A stretch of 64,000 nucleotides of DNA from CADEED01 sp035995425 (GTDB lineage: Bacteria; Pseudomonadota; Gammaproteobacteria; Steroidobacterales; Steroidobacteraceae): contig DASYKM010000267.1 of the NCBI GenBank assembly GCA_035995425.1, positions 1-64,000 of the forward strand, written 5' to 3'. Under the pieces are notes generated by a model that saw only the letters and a list, made by a program, of their open reading frames with translations, did no database searches and was not told the DNA's origin. Both the position numbers and the translations under genes were made by a program. Shown one piece after another: positions 42,516 through 55,700 of this stretch; position 1 is the first letter of the stretch; each line of letters opens with the position of its first letter.

Positions 42516-43697
42516 CTAATTGGAGTCCGCACACGTCCCGACCAGCCGGTCGAGCGACATCGCCCATTCCTCCGGCCGCAGTTCGTGCGAGATTTTCTTC
42601 GCCGCCAGCGTGAAACCGGAATCATCCAGCAACCTCTGCATGCTCAGCGATGCCTGCGCGGCCGGCGCGCCGGGCGGCAGCATCAGTGCGACCTTCAGCT
42701 GCGTGAGCCGCTGCGCGATCAGCATCTTCTCCCGATCGAGCGGTATGAAGAGCTGCGGCTTGCCGGCGATCAGCGCTTCACAAGCGACACCGGCGGAGGC
42801 GTGCGAAACGATCACATTGGCGGTGCGTATCAACCGCTGCAGGTCGACGGGCGCCGTGAAGACGCGAACGCGTTCGCGTGGCAATCCTTGCGCCCACTGA
42901 CCGGGCGCCTGCGGAATGGCGCAGACGAGCTCGCGATCCGCGCGGTCCAGGGCCTCGATGAGCGCCGGTGTCCGCGGCGACCAGCGTAGATAACACAGCA
43001 CCCGCGCGCGGCCGCTGTCCGGCCACTCTGCTGTTTCCGTGCCGGGCAGTGCACCGAGCGGGCCGAGATAGCCGCCTTCGGGCGCGACGTCGAACACGCT
43101 CAGCTGCGCAGTGCCGGAGAAGAAACGTTTTGACGAGAGCAGCCATGGGGCAAGACTCTCGAGCGCCGGACGCCCGTCGCGGGTGACGAGGTGATTCACG
43201 CAATGCAGTAATTCGCGTTCGCTGGCTTCGATGAGACCCGCGATCCGCGGCGTGACGGGCAGGAAGGCGGGCAAGGGCACGGGCGGCGCGGCGAAAGCGC
43301 TCGACCTGGTCACCATGCGCAGTCCCATGAGCCAGGCGGCAAGCTGGGCGACCGGCGCATAGTCGAGGACGACGCACTCGATGCGCTCATCGCGATAGAG
43401 CGCCCGCCACCCATCTACCGCCACCGACAACGTCGTCACATTCGCAAAGCCGCCCTGCAGAAAAATATCCGCGTGCGAATTGAAGGCGCGCAGCGTGCCG
43501 TTGGCGAGAGGAAGGGGTATGGCGCGAATCATGCGCGGCGCTTCGGCGCCGAAGAGACGCAGCGCGCGTTCGGGATCGGGGACCGCCACCAGCGGCTCGA
43601 CGCCGCGCGCCCGCAGGGCACGAATGATGGGCAGCATGCAGGCGAGGTGCCCGAGGCCCGACCCAAATTCCCATGCAATCAGAACGCGACTCGGCAA
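42516..43697 (-). CDS. GT-B fold glycosyltransferase (GT1/UGT-like)
   Basis: A 393-residue protein with the two-domain layout of nucleotide-sugar glycosyltransferases. The N-terminal GSGLGHLACMLPIIRALRARG is the acceptor-domain glycine loop. The C-terminal SHASAGVACEALIAGKPQLFIPLDREKMLIAQRL is the donor-binding motif (usually HGGxGTxxEALxxGxPxxxxPxxxDQxxNA, here with His kept). No signal peptide or membrane helix. Donor and acceptor are unknown. It is divergent from the second giant gene, whose promoter lies only 38 bases upstream of this start, so it might glycosylate a cell-surface or secreted product of the island; this rests only on location. Confidence 0.8.
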   Translation of the reverse strand: MPSRVLIAWEFGSGLGHLACMLPIIRALRARGVEPLVAVPDPERALRLFGAEAPRMIRAIPLPLANGTLRAFNSHADIFLQGGFANVTTLSVAVDGWRALYRDERIECVVLDYAPVAQLAAWLMGLRMVTRSSAFAAPPVPLPAFLPVTPRIAGLIEASERELLHCVNHLVTRDGRPALESLAPWLLSSKRFFSGTAQLSVFDVAPEGGYLGPLGALPGTETAEWPDSGRARVLCYLRWSPRTPALIEALDRADRELVCAIPQAPGQWAQGLPRERVRVFTAPVDLQRLIRTANVIVSHASAGVACEALIAGKPQLFIPLDREKMLIAQRLTQLKVALMLPPGAPAAQASLSMQRLLDDSGFTLAAKKISHELRPEEWAMSLDRLVGTCADSN

Positions 43698-43734
43698 AGG
43701 GGGCTCATTTCGTTGAAGGCGGCAGATTTAACCC

Positions 43735-43761
43735 TAAACCGGTGCCGAGAATCCCGGATAT
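43735..43761 (+). promoter_or_regulatory. Sigma-28 (FliA)-like promoter of the second giant YD-repeat gene
   Basis: TAAACCGG-N11-CCGGATAT, preceded by ACCC as in the element at 2708-2734. The -35 and -10 boxes differ from those of the first giant gene at a single position, and the 11-base spacers differ in sequence, so conservation is confined to the boxes. The ATG at 43798 is 36 bases downstream; GGAG lies 8-11 bases before it. Confidence 0.6.
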
Positions 43762-43797
43762 GTCATCGCTTGAAACACAATCGGTGGAGATACCAGG

Positions 43798-46700
43798 ATG
43801 GTTGCAGTAGTCAGTGGCTCTGGACTGGGGCTTTTTGGGACAACGGGTTCCTCGGGTAATCCAAATGTCGGACGCGGCGGCGAACGCGTCTCCGTAAACA
43901 CCGCCACCGGCAATCTCATCATTCAGGGTGTCGACGAGACCCTGGGCGCGCGAGGCCTGGACCTCGCGCTGGTCCGCACTTACAACTCGCAGGGCCTGCT
44001 CAACGACGACAACGGCGACAACTGGCGTTTGGGCGTCAATCGCCGCGTGTTCGCACTGACGGGCACGGTCAATACCGCCGGCAGCACGATCACCAAGGTA
44101 TTCGGTGACGCCGCGCAAGTCGTCTACACCTACGACACGACGCTCGGCCGCTATGTCAGCACGGACGGCGACGGTGCCCACGACACGCTCGCGTTCAACG
44201 CGACGACGTCTGAATGGACCTGGACGGACGAATCTTCGCGCAATACTGAGACTTACGATTCACAGGGGCGCCTGAGCGCGTCGCGCGATTCCGACGGCAA
44301 TCTCGTCTCTTATATATATACCGGCGCGCTGCTGACCCAGATCGTGGACGCCTCGGGCCAGCAGACCTTCCTCGACTACACCGGCAACAACCTCACGCAG
44401 GTGAGGGTAGTGAGCAGCGGTGCCACGCAAACTCTCACGCATTACAGCTATGACGGCCAGAACCGCCTGAGCACGGTGACGGTCGATCTGTCGCCCGGGG
44501 ATAACGCAATCGCCGACGGTGACGTCTATGTCACCACCTATACCTACGAAGGCACCAGTCATCGCGTCGCGAGCGTCACGCAGACCGACGGCAGCTCCTG
44601 TGCTTTCACATATCAGCTCATCGACGGCGAGTACCGGGTCCACACGTACACCGATGGTGAAGGCCGCGTCACCACGCTCGAGTACTCGCAGCCGGTCGGC
44701 GGCGGGGGCAGCACCCCGGTCAGCGCGAACGCAAACTCCGCGGTGTTGTCGACGACAGAGTCTTCGACGAGCTCGACAGACCACGGCATCGTCAACGGTG
44801 CGCTGGTCACGAACGACACCCAGACGACCGTCGACACGTACAACTTGAATGCCGGTGCGTTGAGCACCCCGGCGGGCGGAAGCGTCTGGTCCTTGCCCAC
44901 GGGCTTCGACATGCCGCCGGACATGCAGGCGAGCGATCCGAAGGTTGCCTTCGACGCCAACGGCAACGGATTTGTCGTCTGGTCACATATTTTCGCCGAT
45001 GGCAGCGGTGAGCTGCTCGTGCAGCGATACACGCGTGCGACCAACAGCTGGGGGGCGATCGAGACGCTGGTCACCAACTCCGAACTGACTGACGGGCCGA
45101 TCCCGTCCGCGCTCGCGGTGGATGCCGCTGGCAACGCGCTCGTCGCCTTTCGCGCGGCGAGCAATTTCGGCGCCGGGATGGTCGCGCGTCGCTACGACGC
45201 GGCATCGGCCACTTGGGGCATGTTCGGAAACCTCGGTGGCGGCTCCAGCCTGGGGACCGGCTATGGCGTTCCCGCCGTTGCGATCAACGGTGCGTTTGCC
45301 GCCGTCACCTACCTTACGGACGGTGGTGGTCACGCCAACCTGGTGACCTCGGTGCTCTCTGGATCCACGTGGCTCCTGCCGGTGGCGATGGAGTCGTCGA
45401 CCACGAATGTCGACAACTTCTCGATGGCGATGGACGGCCAGGGAAACATCAACGTCGTCTTCGTGCAGGGCACGGCGGTCAGTCGTACCCGATACACCGC
45501 GAGCACCGCTACGTGGAGCAGTCCAACTACTCTTGCCGCGGTGGCAAGCGCTCGCGTGCAGGTCGCACTCGACGGGGCCGGCAACGGCTTCGCGACGTGG
45601 GCGCAAGGCGCCGATCTCATGATGTCGCGCTACACGCGTTCGACCAACACTTGGGGCGCGGCGACGGCACTCGACTCGCTGAGCACGACGGTCGGCACGC
45701 AGGCGCTGGCGATGGACGCGGCCGGCAATGCCGTCGTCAGCTGGACGCAGAGCGACGGTGTCGCTGCGTCCGTCTATGCCCGGCGGTACAACGCCGCGAC
45801 TTCGGCCTGGAGCGCCGCCACGGCACTCGAGAGCAGCGCGGGACCCGCATTCAATAACCTCAGCGTCGCGATCAACGGAAATTATGCGGCGGTCGAGTGG
45901 ACCCTGCAGCACGGTGTCAATTACACGGCCTATGGTGCGACGTTCAATGGCACTGCCTGGTCGGCCGCAGTGCAATTTGGCGCCGCGGGGCCATTCGGCG
46001 GCCTGTCGATCGCGGTGGATTCGCTCGGCAATTCGCTGGCGTTCTGGCAGGTCGGCGACGGCAGCTCCGACATCTACTATTCGCGCTTCAGCAATAGTTT
46101 GCCGGCCGGTGGCGCATGGAACCTCGCGTCGCTGATCGAAGCGGAGCCTTCCGGCACGACCGCGACAGTGCCGCAAGTCGCGTACGACAGCAATGGCAAT
46201 GGCTTTGCCATCTGGGTCGTGAAGCGGAATTCGCCGGCAGCCGTCACGATCAAGGCAGCGCGTTACACGCGATCAACCAACACGTGGGCAGCTCCGACGA
46301 CGCTCTACACGGCGGCGAACGCGACGGTACCGAGCGCTTCGCTGGCCGTGGATGCCGGCGGCAACGCCATAGTCGCTTGGACCGTGGGCGGTCAGATGTC
46401 GGCGGTGCGTTACACCGGCACCACCTGGGGAAGCGTGCTTTCTGCAGGCGTTGGCTCGGGCGCGCCGATCGTGGCCATGAACGGCAACTTCGCCGCGATC
46501 GTCTGGCAGGACGGTTCGCCGCTGTCCAATCGCGCGCAGTGGGCCACTCGCTGGAATGGCACAGCCTGGACGGCGAAGGTCTCTCTCGACCTGGCGGGCG
46601 TTCCGCCGTTCGGCCAGACGGTCGCGGTCGACAACCAGGGAAACATCGCGGTCTCCTTCGCGCAGCTCAACTCGGGGGCGTCGGCGAATGGTCTCTACGT

Positions 46701-49700
46701 CGTGCGCTACACGGCCAGCAGCAACACGTGGAGCGCGATGCTGGCGATCGCCACGGCGAACACCTCGGCACCCGCACCCGGAAATCCGCAAATCGCTTTC
46801 GATGCCAACGGCAACGGAGTGCTGGCCTGGTCCGAGGGCGGCAATCTGCGCACGGCGCGCTACACGCGTTCCACGAACACCTGGGCCGCGGCGGTCAACC
46901 TCGACAACCTGAGCGGCGCGGTCTCCTCGCCATCGCTGTCGCTCGATGCCGCCGGCAACGCGCTCGTCGCGTGGATCCAGGTCGATGAAACAGACGGCGT
47001 GGCTTCCGCGTATTCGAAGATCTACAACGCGGCCACGGCCACCTGGGGCGCGGTCACGCTGCACGAGACGCAATCGCTCGCCGTGACCGATTCGAGTTTG
47101 CGCACGGCGATCAACGGCTCGTTCGCGAGCGTCGGCTGGCTTCAGACCGACGGGGCCCGCGACAATCTCTACACCGCACGCTACAACGGCTCCGCCTGGT
47201 CCGCGGCCGCGCTCGCCGAGGCGAACATCAACACCGTCGCGACTCCGAGTCTCGCGCTCGATTCGCTCGGCAACGCCAACCTGTTCTGGCAGCAGTCCGA
47301 TGGCACGACGGTCAGCGTCTATCAGAGCCGCTTCAACGTCGGCGGCGTGCCGTCTTACACCGTGCCTCCAGGGGCGACCTGGCCGTCCGTCGCGTTCGAT
47401 CTCTATGGCGTCAACAGCGCGGCGGCCGGTACGGCGCTGCAAACCGCGATGGGCAATCCGGCACTGAACAGCGGCGCGCAGATCTCCGGCTGGCCGGCGA
47501 CGCTGAGCGTGACGACGGTCTTGCCGGTACCTCCTTACTTCCTGGTGCCCGGCACGCCCACGACTCCGACGTGGCGGTCGATCGCGGCCGTCGTCTACGG
47601 AGTAGATAGCCCGGAGGCGGGCGCGGCGTTGCAGGCCCTCATGGGTTCGGCATACCCGACGTTGAGCGTCGGCCTGCACATCAGCAACCTCCCGGCGTTG
47701 CTCACGGTGCAGACCACCACAACCACCACCGTCCCGGCGTATTACGTCGTGACTTCGACGGACTGGGCGGATGTCACGGAGGCCGTGTATGGCACGCGCG
47801 ACCCGGCGGCCGTCGAGGCACTCAAGCTGGCCACCGGACTCACGACCCTGACGGTCGGCCAGCACCTGCCGGTACCGCTCACCCTCAATTACACGGTCAA
47901 CGGCGGCAGCGGTGGCACGTCGTCCATCTATCTACGCACGGACATAGAAGATCCACTCGGTTTCGTCGCGACGCAGGAGCGCGACGCCGCGGGCCGGCTG
48001 ACGCGCGTGCAAAGCGCCACGGTCGGCGACGTGCGCCCGGAAACCACCTTTGCCTACAATGCCGACGGCAACGTCACGTCCATCACCGAGAATCCGGCGG
48101 GTCTCAATCGACAGACCGTGATGAGCTACGACGTTCACGGCAATCTGCTGTCGAGCCGCGATGCGACCGGCAACACGATCACGCGGACCTATAGCACGCG
48201 CAATCAGCTCCTCACTGAAAGCCGATACCTGGTGGCCGACCCGGACGGCGCTGGAACCGGTGTGGCCACGGCGCCGATCACTTCGCGATTCGTCTACGAC
48301 GCGGAAGATCACCTGCGCTTCACCGTGTCCGCGTCCGGCCGTGTCGTCGAACATCGCTACAACGCGGCGGGCGAGCGCACCACATCCCTTCAATATGGCG
48401 GCGGGCTGTACGCTCTCGCCGGCCTTGCCAGCGACGCGGCGCTCACCGAAGCGCAACTAGTCTCCTGGGCGCAGGGGCAGAATCTCACCACGCTGCAACG
48501 CGTCGATTTCACCTACGATTTCCGCGGCAGTCTTGCAACCACCACGGCGTATACGGCGACGGATGCCGCGGGTGCCGGCGCCGGCACCGCGTCCGTGACG
48601 CGCTTCGTCTATGACCAGCGCGGTCGTCTGCTTTCCAGCATCGACGCGCGCGGCGAGCTCACGGCTGGTATTGCCGACGACTACCTCACCAGCTACACCT
48701 ACGATGGCTTGGGCCGCGTGCTCGCGGTGACCGAATGGGTATCGGGTGCCACGCAGGTCACCACGCTCAGCAGCTATGACGATGCCAATCGCCGCGACAC
48801 CATTACGCTCGCCAACGGGCTGGTCACCACGTCCGTCTACAACAGTGCCGGCGAGCTCACGAGCACGATACTTGGTGCGAGTGGCGTGCTCGGCACGACC
48901 AACTACCGCTACGACGCCGACGGCCGCTTGCGCATGGTCACCGATCCGTTGGGAGCGCGTACCTTCAGCTTCTACGACGAAGCCGGGCGGCGCGTCGCCA
49001 TGGTGGATGCCGCCGGTTCGCTGACCGAGTTCATCTACGATGATGTCAGCGCGCTCGTAAAGAGCGTGCAGTATGCAGTCCAGCTCGATGCGGCGACCCT
49101 GGCGTCGCTCGTCGATGGCGGCGTACCCCAGGACGTGGACCTCGCCGACCTGCGCGACGCGGCCGACGGCGTCCCCGCCAGCGATCGCATCACGCGCAGT
49201 GTGTACGACGTCGCGGGTCGACTCGCGTTCGGCATCGATGCGGATGGCGCCGTGACGCGGTATTTCTATGACGGCGCCGGTCGCCGAACCACCGAAGTGC
49301 GCTTCGCAAACCGCGTCGCGATCGACGCTGCGGTCGAATCGCTGTCCGTCGATTTCGTCGAGCCATTGATCGTCGGCTCGCCCGAAGACCGCCGCACGCG
49401 TCATTTTTACGATGCCGACGGCAACGAAATCGCGACGCTGGATTCCGCCGGCTATCTATCCGAATACCTGCGCGATCCCGCGGGTTTCCTGGTGCAGCAG
49501 GTTGGCTATGCGACCCGTACCGCGGCTCAGTACTGGGTTGCCGGAACCCTCGAAGAGTTGCGCCCGGCGCAGAGCGTCGACGACATCCGCAGCCGTCTCT
49601 TCCACGACGCGCAGGGTCGCCAGGTCGGCGCGCTCGACTCGCAAGGCTATCTGAGTGAGTCCGTCTATGACGTCGCCGGAAACATGGTTGCGACAACGCG

Positions 49701-52700
49701 CTATGACGTGGTTGTCCCCTACACCGAAGGCACGAGCACCTTCGCATCTTTGCGCGCCACGGCGCTCGCTGCTCCGGGTGCGGTTGCGCGGACGCTGACG
49801 AACGCCTACGACGGCCGCGGCCGGATCACGACTTCGACCGATTTCGAAGGTGTCGTTTCCACATTTGCTTATGACGCAGTCGGAAACCTGCTTCGCTCGA
49901 CGCGAGCGGTTGCAACGACGGAGGCGCGAAGCGCAGAGATGCGGTACGACGAACTGGGTCGCGTCGTGCAGCAGCTTTCGGCGCAGGGCAGTGCGCTCAT
50001 CACATCAGGGATGAGCCAGGCTGCGATCGATGACATCTGGTCGCGTTACGGCGTGAGCGTTGCCTATGACGCCGCCGGCCGACGCATCTCGACGACGGTG
50101 CGACCGAACGATGCCCAGACGAATACCACGCTCTACTTCTACGATGCGGATGGTCGTCAGCGATTCGAAGTAAATGCGCCAGGCGAAGTCCGTGAGACTC
50201 GCTACGACGCATTCGGGCAGGCCACCGAATCCCTGGCCTACGTAAATCGCATCTCGACTGCGTCGCTCGCCGGTGGCGCAATCGTGCAGACGCTGCTCGA
50301 TCGTGTGGCGGCCGCGGCGGATGCGGCCCGCGACTCGCATTCACTCATCGCGTACACAAGGCGCGGACAGGTCCTGAGCACCGCGACTTCGGAAGGCGCG
50401 AACACCGCGTACGAATACGACGCCTTCGGAGACAACACCGCACGCACCAGTCGTGTGAATGACGGCTTCTTCCGCAATATCATGTCGCAGCCGGGCCCAC
50501 GATCGCTGCGCTATGACTACACCTATGACACGCGGGGCCAGCTCACGCGCACGGCGTATGACGTGGACGGCATGGAGCTCGAGTGGGCAACGGGATTCGA
50601 TCCCTTTCACACCGTCATCGAGGAAACGGTCTACGACGCCTTCGGCCGGATCGTCAGCCAGACCGATGGCCGCGGTAGCGTCACGCAGCATTCCTATGAT
50701 CGCCTGGGTCGTGAGGTCACGACCACCGATGCGTTTGGCAACGCGGGCACGACGAGCTACGACGCGTTCTCGCGCGTGTTGACCATGCGCGATCGTCTCG
50801 GCAACCAGACCACCTACGCCTATGACGACGCGGCGCGCTCGATGAGCATGACCACGCCGGAGGGCATCGTCGTGGTCACCACGCACAACCGGCACGGCCA
50901 GACCTTGCGCATCACCGCGGCGGGAAAGACCACGCAGTATTCATACGATCTCAATGGTGCGCTGCTCGAGAGCTTCGACAATCTCGGATCGCTCGGGGAG
51001 ACGAGTTACGATCGCGCCGGCCGTCAGATCACGACGACCACGGCGCTGGGCACCACGACCACGTTCGGATACGACGCCGCCGATCGTGTGTTGACGCGGC
51101 AAGTGGATTCGCCGCTCGACGGCCAGTCGCTCGTTTCGCAATACGTCTACGACGGACAAGGCAGGATTACGCGGGTCACCGAGCCCGGCGGCCGCGTGAC
51201 GGCCACGACTTACGATCGCGATAGCCGTGTCGTTCAAGTCGCCGTGGATCCGGACGGCCTCAACCTGCGCACCACGTATTCCTACGATCGCGCCGGCAAC
51301 GTCATCGACGTCGTCGAGGGCGCCGGCAGCGCGCTTCCTCGTCACGTGAGCTATGAGTACGACGTGCTAGGGCGTCGTGTGACCGAGCGAATCGATCCGG
51401 CCATCAACTCCGTCGACAATCTGAACTACCGCACGGATTATCGTTACGACGAGACGGGAAACCTGATCCGCAAGTCGAACTCGATCGGTATGACGTGGTT
51501 TGCCTACGATGCCGGGTCCCGGTTGCGCTTCACCATCGATGAGCTGGGCGGTGTCAGCGAGAATGTGTTCGACGCCGTTGGTCGCGTCACCGCGACGCGA
51601 CGATATGCGAACGCGATCGACACGAATGCGGTCGCGACCGGCCTGTTCTTTGCGCTCTCGCTGGAGGGTGTCGCAGCGGCGCTCGTGCCGTCCGGCCAGG
51701 ACCGGATCACTCAGTCGGTGTTCGACGGCGATGGACGCGAAGTCTTCACCATCAATGGATTGGGCGGCGTTACCGAGCGCACCTTCGATGACAACGGCAA
51801 CGTCACTCGCACCAGGCTGTATGCCAAGGCGATTGCCACTGCCACCTACCATTCACTGACCGAGGTTCGAGCGGCGCTGACGCTTGCCGGCAATGACATC
51901 GTGAATGTCGCCGCCGCCGATCGCGTTTCCTTCGCTGCCTTCGATCTGCGCGGCCGCGCCACGTTTGCCGTAAATGGACTAGGTGCCGTCACGCGGTCCG
52001 AGTACGACGTGCGAGGCAATGTCGTTTCGAGCACGGCGTACGCGACACCGCGCGACGTCAGCCTGCCGAATACGCCCGCGGCGCTGCAAAGCTGGGCTGC
52101 CGGAACCGCGGTCGCGAACGATCCGCACAATCGCTCCACGCGTTACTGGTACGACGGCCTCGATCGGCTGCGCTTCACGCTGGATGCCGAAGGCTATCTG
52201 ACCGAGACCCGCTTCGATGACATCGGACGCACCGAAGAGTCCGTCAGTTATGCCGGCGCTCCTGCGGCGATTGGCGCCGCGGCGGATCTCGACGATGTCG
52301 AGACGATTGCCGTGGGGCTGCGCAACGTGTCCGCCGATCACTACAGCCGATCGGTGCGCGATGTCGCGGGACGCGTGACCCGTGTGTACGACGCGGCTAA
52401 CAACTATGAGGAGTACGTCTACGACGCGCTCGGCAATCGCACCAGTCTGCGCAACAAGCTTGGCGCGGTCTGGACTTACGAGTACGACGCGAACCGGCGA
52501 ATGATCGCCGAGCACACTCCATTGGTGGAAGTCACCAGGACCTCCGTGACGGACCCCTGGGCAGTCATGGGGGCGCCGCTCGCGACCACCGTCGGAGTCC
52601 GCAGCGTCATCAATCGGTTCGAATACAACGAGCTCGGCAATCTCACTCTGAGGATCGAGGACGCGGATCAGCCAGGCGCGCGGTACACCCAGTACTGGTA

Positions 52701-55700
52701 CGACCGGGTCGGTCGCCAGGAACGCGTGGTGATCTTCGTTCCGGTCTATGACGCGGAAGGCGAGAGCATTTTCGATTGGTACGGCGAGCTCGAGGCGCGT
52801 CCACGAATCGAATTCGACTTCAGCCAGACTACCGAGACCAACTACGACACGCTCGGCGACGCGGTCTTCAATACCGATGCCGCTGGCAGCGTCACGCAGA
52901 ACATCTACGATCGCCTCGGTCGCCTGCGCTATGCCGTCGACGCGGAGAACGGGGTTACCGAATACCGGTACGACACCTTTGGAAACCAGACGGAGCTGGT
53001 GCGCTACGCGGAGTCCGTGTACCTGGACACCGAGATCGCCGATCAATTCACGATCGACAACATCGCATCGTTCATCACGCCGGATGCCACTCGCGATCGC
53101 GTCATCACCACTGAATATGATCGTGTCAATCGTGCGGTGCGGGTCATCGAGCCCGCCACGTTCGTGTTCGACCCGAGCGCGGGAACGCCGGGAGGCCAGT
53201 ACTACACCGCCAGTCCTACCACCACCAACCAATACGACGCCTTCGGCAGGTTGTTGAAGCAGTCGAAGCTGGTGAATCCCGCGCTGGGTCTGTGGGCCGA
53301 CACCTATTCGTACTACGACGAACGCGGCATGTGCATCGCCAGCATCGATGCGCTGGGTTATCTCACGACCATGGAATACGACGCGTTCGGCAACGCGCTG
53401 CGAACGGTCGAATACGCCAAGGCGCTCGCGGCCGGCACGTGGAATACGAGTACGCACGGCAGCGCGCCGGTCACCACGGCGGCCAGCTCCCCGCATGATT
53501 CCGCCGGTTACGACCGCATCACCGAGTGGACCTACGATTCGCGCAATCGCCGCGTGAGCGAACGGCATCGCGGCATCGAATACAGCGCCGCGACGAGCTC
53601 GGGGATCACCGAGAGCGTGACCGATCTGCTCATGACCTTCGGTTTCGACGCGCTCGGCAATCAGACGCGCGTCACCGACGGCAACGGCGCGGCCACCTAT
53701 ACCTACTACGACGTGCTCGGTCGACAGATTGCGATCGCCGCTCCGTCGCGCGATGCCGGCAACGGCACCATTCTCACGCCGCTCGTCGGCATGAAACGCG
53801 ACGCGTTCGGCAACATGGTCGAGCAACGCGTGTACGCGAATGGCGCCAGCGCCGCGAGCGAGGCGGCTTTCACCGCGTCGACGAGCGCCAGCGACCGCGT
53901 GTCGCGCACTTTGTACGATGCACGGAATCTCGCCATCCAGAATACGGACGCGGAGGGCAACCACAGCCTGGTTTCATACAACGCGCGCGGGGACATCGGG
54001 CGCGAGTGGCAGGCGACGGGCGCTTTTCCACACAACGAGATCGGCAGCGCCCCGGTGCGGATCACGGCGTACACCTATGATCGCCTCGGCCGCCAGACTT
54101 CCGCGGTGACACCGCTCGAGGCGGACCGCGATTCCGGCGCGGCGAATTACCGCTACGATGAAATCAGTACCTCGAACTACTACAACAACTTCGGTGAAAT
54201 CGAGTACCGCAGTGGCGCCGGGCGCCAGGAAACCTTCGAGTACGACCAGTCGGGACGCGTCGTCCGCTCGAACAGCGGCGATGGCGTCACCAAGGTCTAT
54301 CTATACGACCTGGCCGGGCACGCGACCGCCGAAATCAGGAGCTCCACTCGCGACCTGAGTCAACTCGATATCGCCGCCGTCGCCGCGCTCACCACCGGCC
54401 GCATGCGTACCGAGACGCGCTATGACATCGCCGGGCGCGTAGTCGAGCAGCGTCAGCCCAATTTCGCGGTTGCCAATCCGAACGTCGGCTTGCAAGCGAT
54501 CGGCGGCTTGCTGCGCGTCGACGCCAACGTCATGGCGCCCAACAATCCGGATGCGGTGTTCCGCGTGGTGACCGAGACGGTCGACTACGGTGATGGCGAC
54601 TTCAACGACTACGAAACCAGCCAGATCGATCCGGGTGCATCGCTTGCCGATGGCGGCGGCTACATGTACACGGCCCCGACCGCGGAGAATCCCGGCGGCG
54701 GATGGGTGCAGGATCCCAACTACGCGCTCGTATCGAAACGCTATATCCATTGGGTTCGCCCGCCGGGCCTGGGCTATGACAATGGCCAGCGAGCGCTCGC
54801 GAGCTTCGAGTTCCGGCCGAGCTCTGGCGGCGCCTACACGCCCTTGCGCGTGGTCAACCTGCCTAACAATGAAATCGGCGTCGACATCAGCGCGCTCGCC
54901 AACGGCTCGTACGAGTACCGCCTGACGTACACGATGCCCAATGCCACCGAGCCCTACGCGATCGCCACGGGCACCCTCGGAGTCGGTGGCGTGCTGTCCC
55001 TCGCCGATACCACCGCGGCGACGCTCGCGGGTGAGAATCTCTCGGCGACGTCGGTGGCCACGGAAGTGGCGCTCAACATTCCGTTCCGCGATGCGAACTT
55101 CCGCATCGGCGATTTCGCTGGCATCGCGGCCCTCGATTCGCTCGTGTATCGGCGTGTCGACAACGACGGGGTCTTCGAATACGTGGTGGATCGCGCCGCG
55201 GAGGTCGAAGATGGCGGTGGCTACTATCGCACCGCCACCGGCTTCGTGCAGAAGCCGGACTATCTACCGTCACACAGCCGCCTGGTGCAATGGAACGCGG
55301 CGGCCGACCCCGACCTCACGCCGGTCTTCGAGTTTTCGCGCGTCGGATCGGGTTCCTGGAACCAGCTCGCCGTGGAAAGCCTCGTTGGTGGCGTCTATTC
55401 CGTTGCCATTGGCGACTATGCCGACGGCGACTACGAGTTCCGGGTTTCCTATATGTCGATCGCCGACCCCAGCGCGGCCGCGCTCGCCACGGCCACGGGA
55501 GCAATCCGCCTCGAGCCTGCACAGGTAACCGATTCGGTTCAGCTCGTGAACGATCGGCCAGACGATGCGGGGACTGTGGCACCGCTTGCGATCCGTCCCG
55601 CCGGGTCGACGAACGTGACGAGCTCCGTCGTCACGAGCGCGGAGTTCGATGAGGCGAGCGCCACGGGTGTCTCGTTCGTCGGCACGAACGACGTTCTCGT

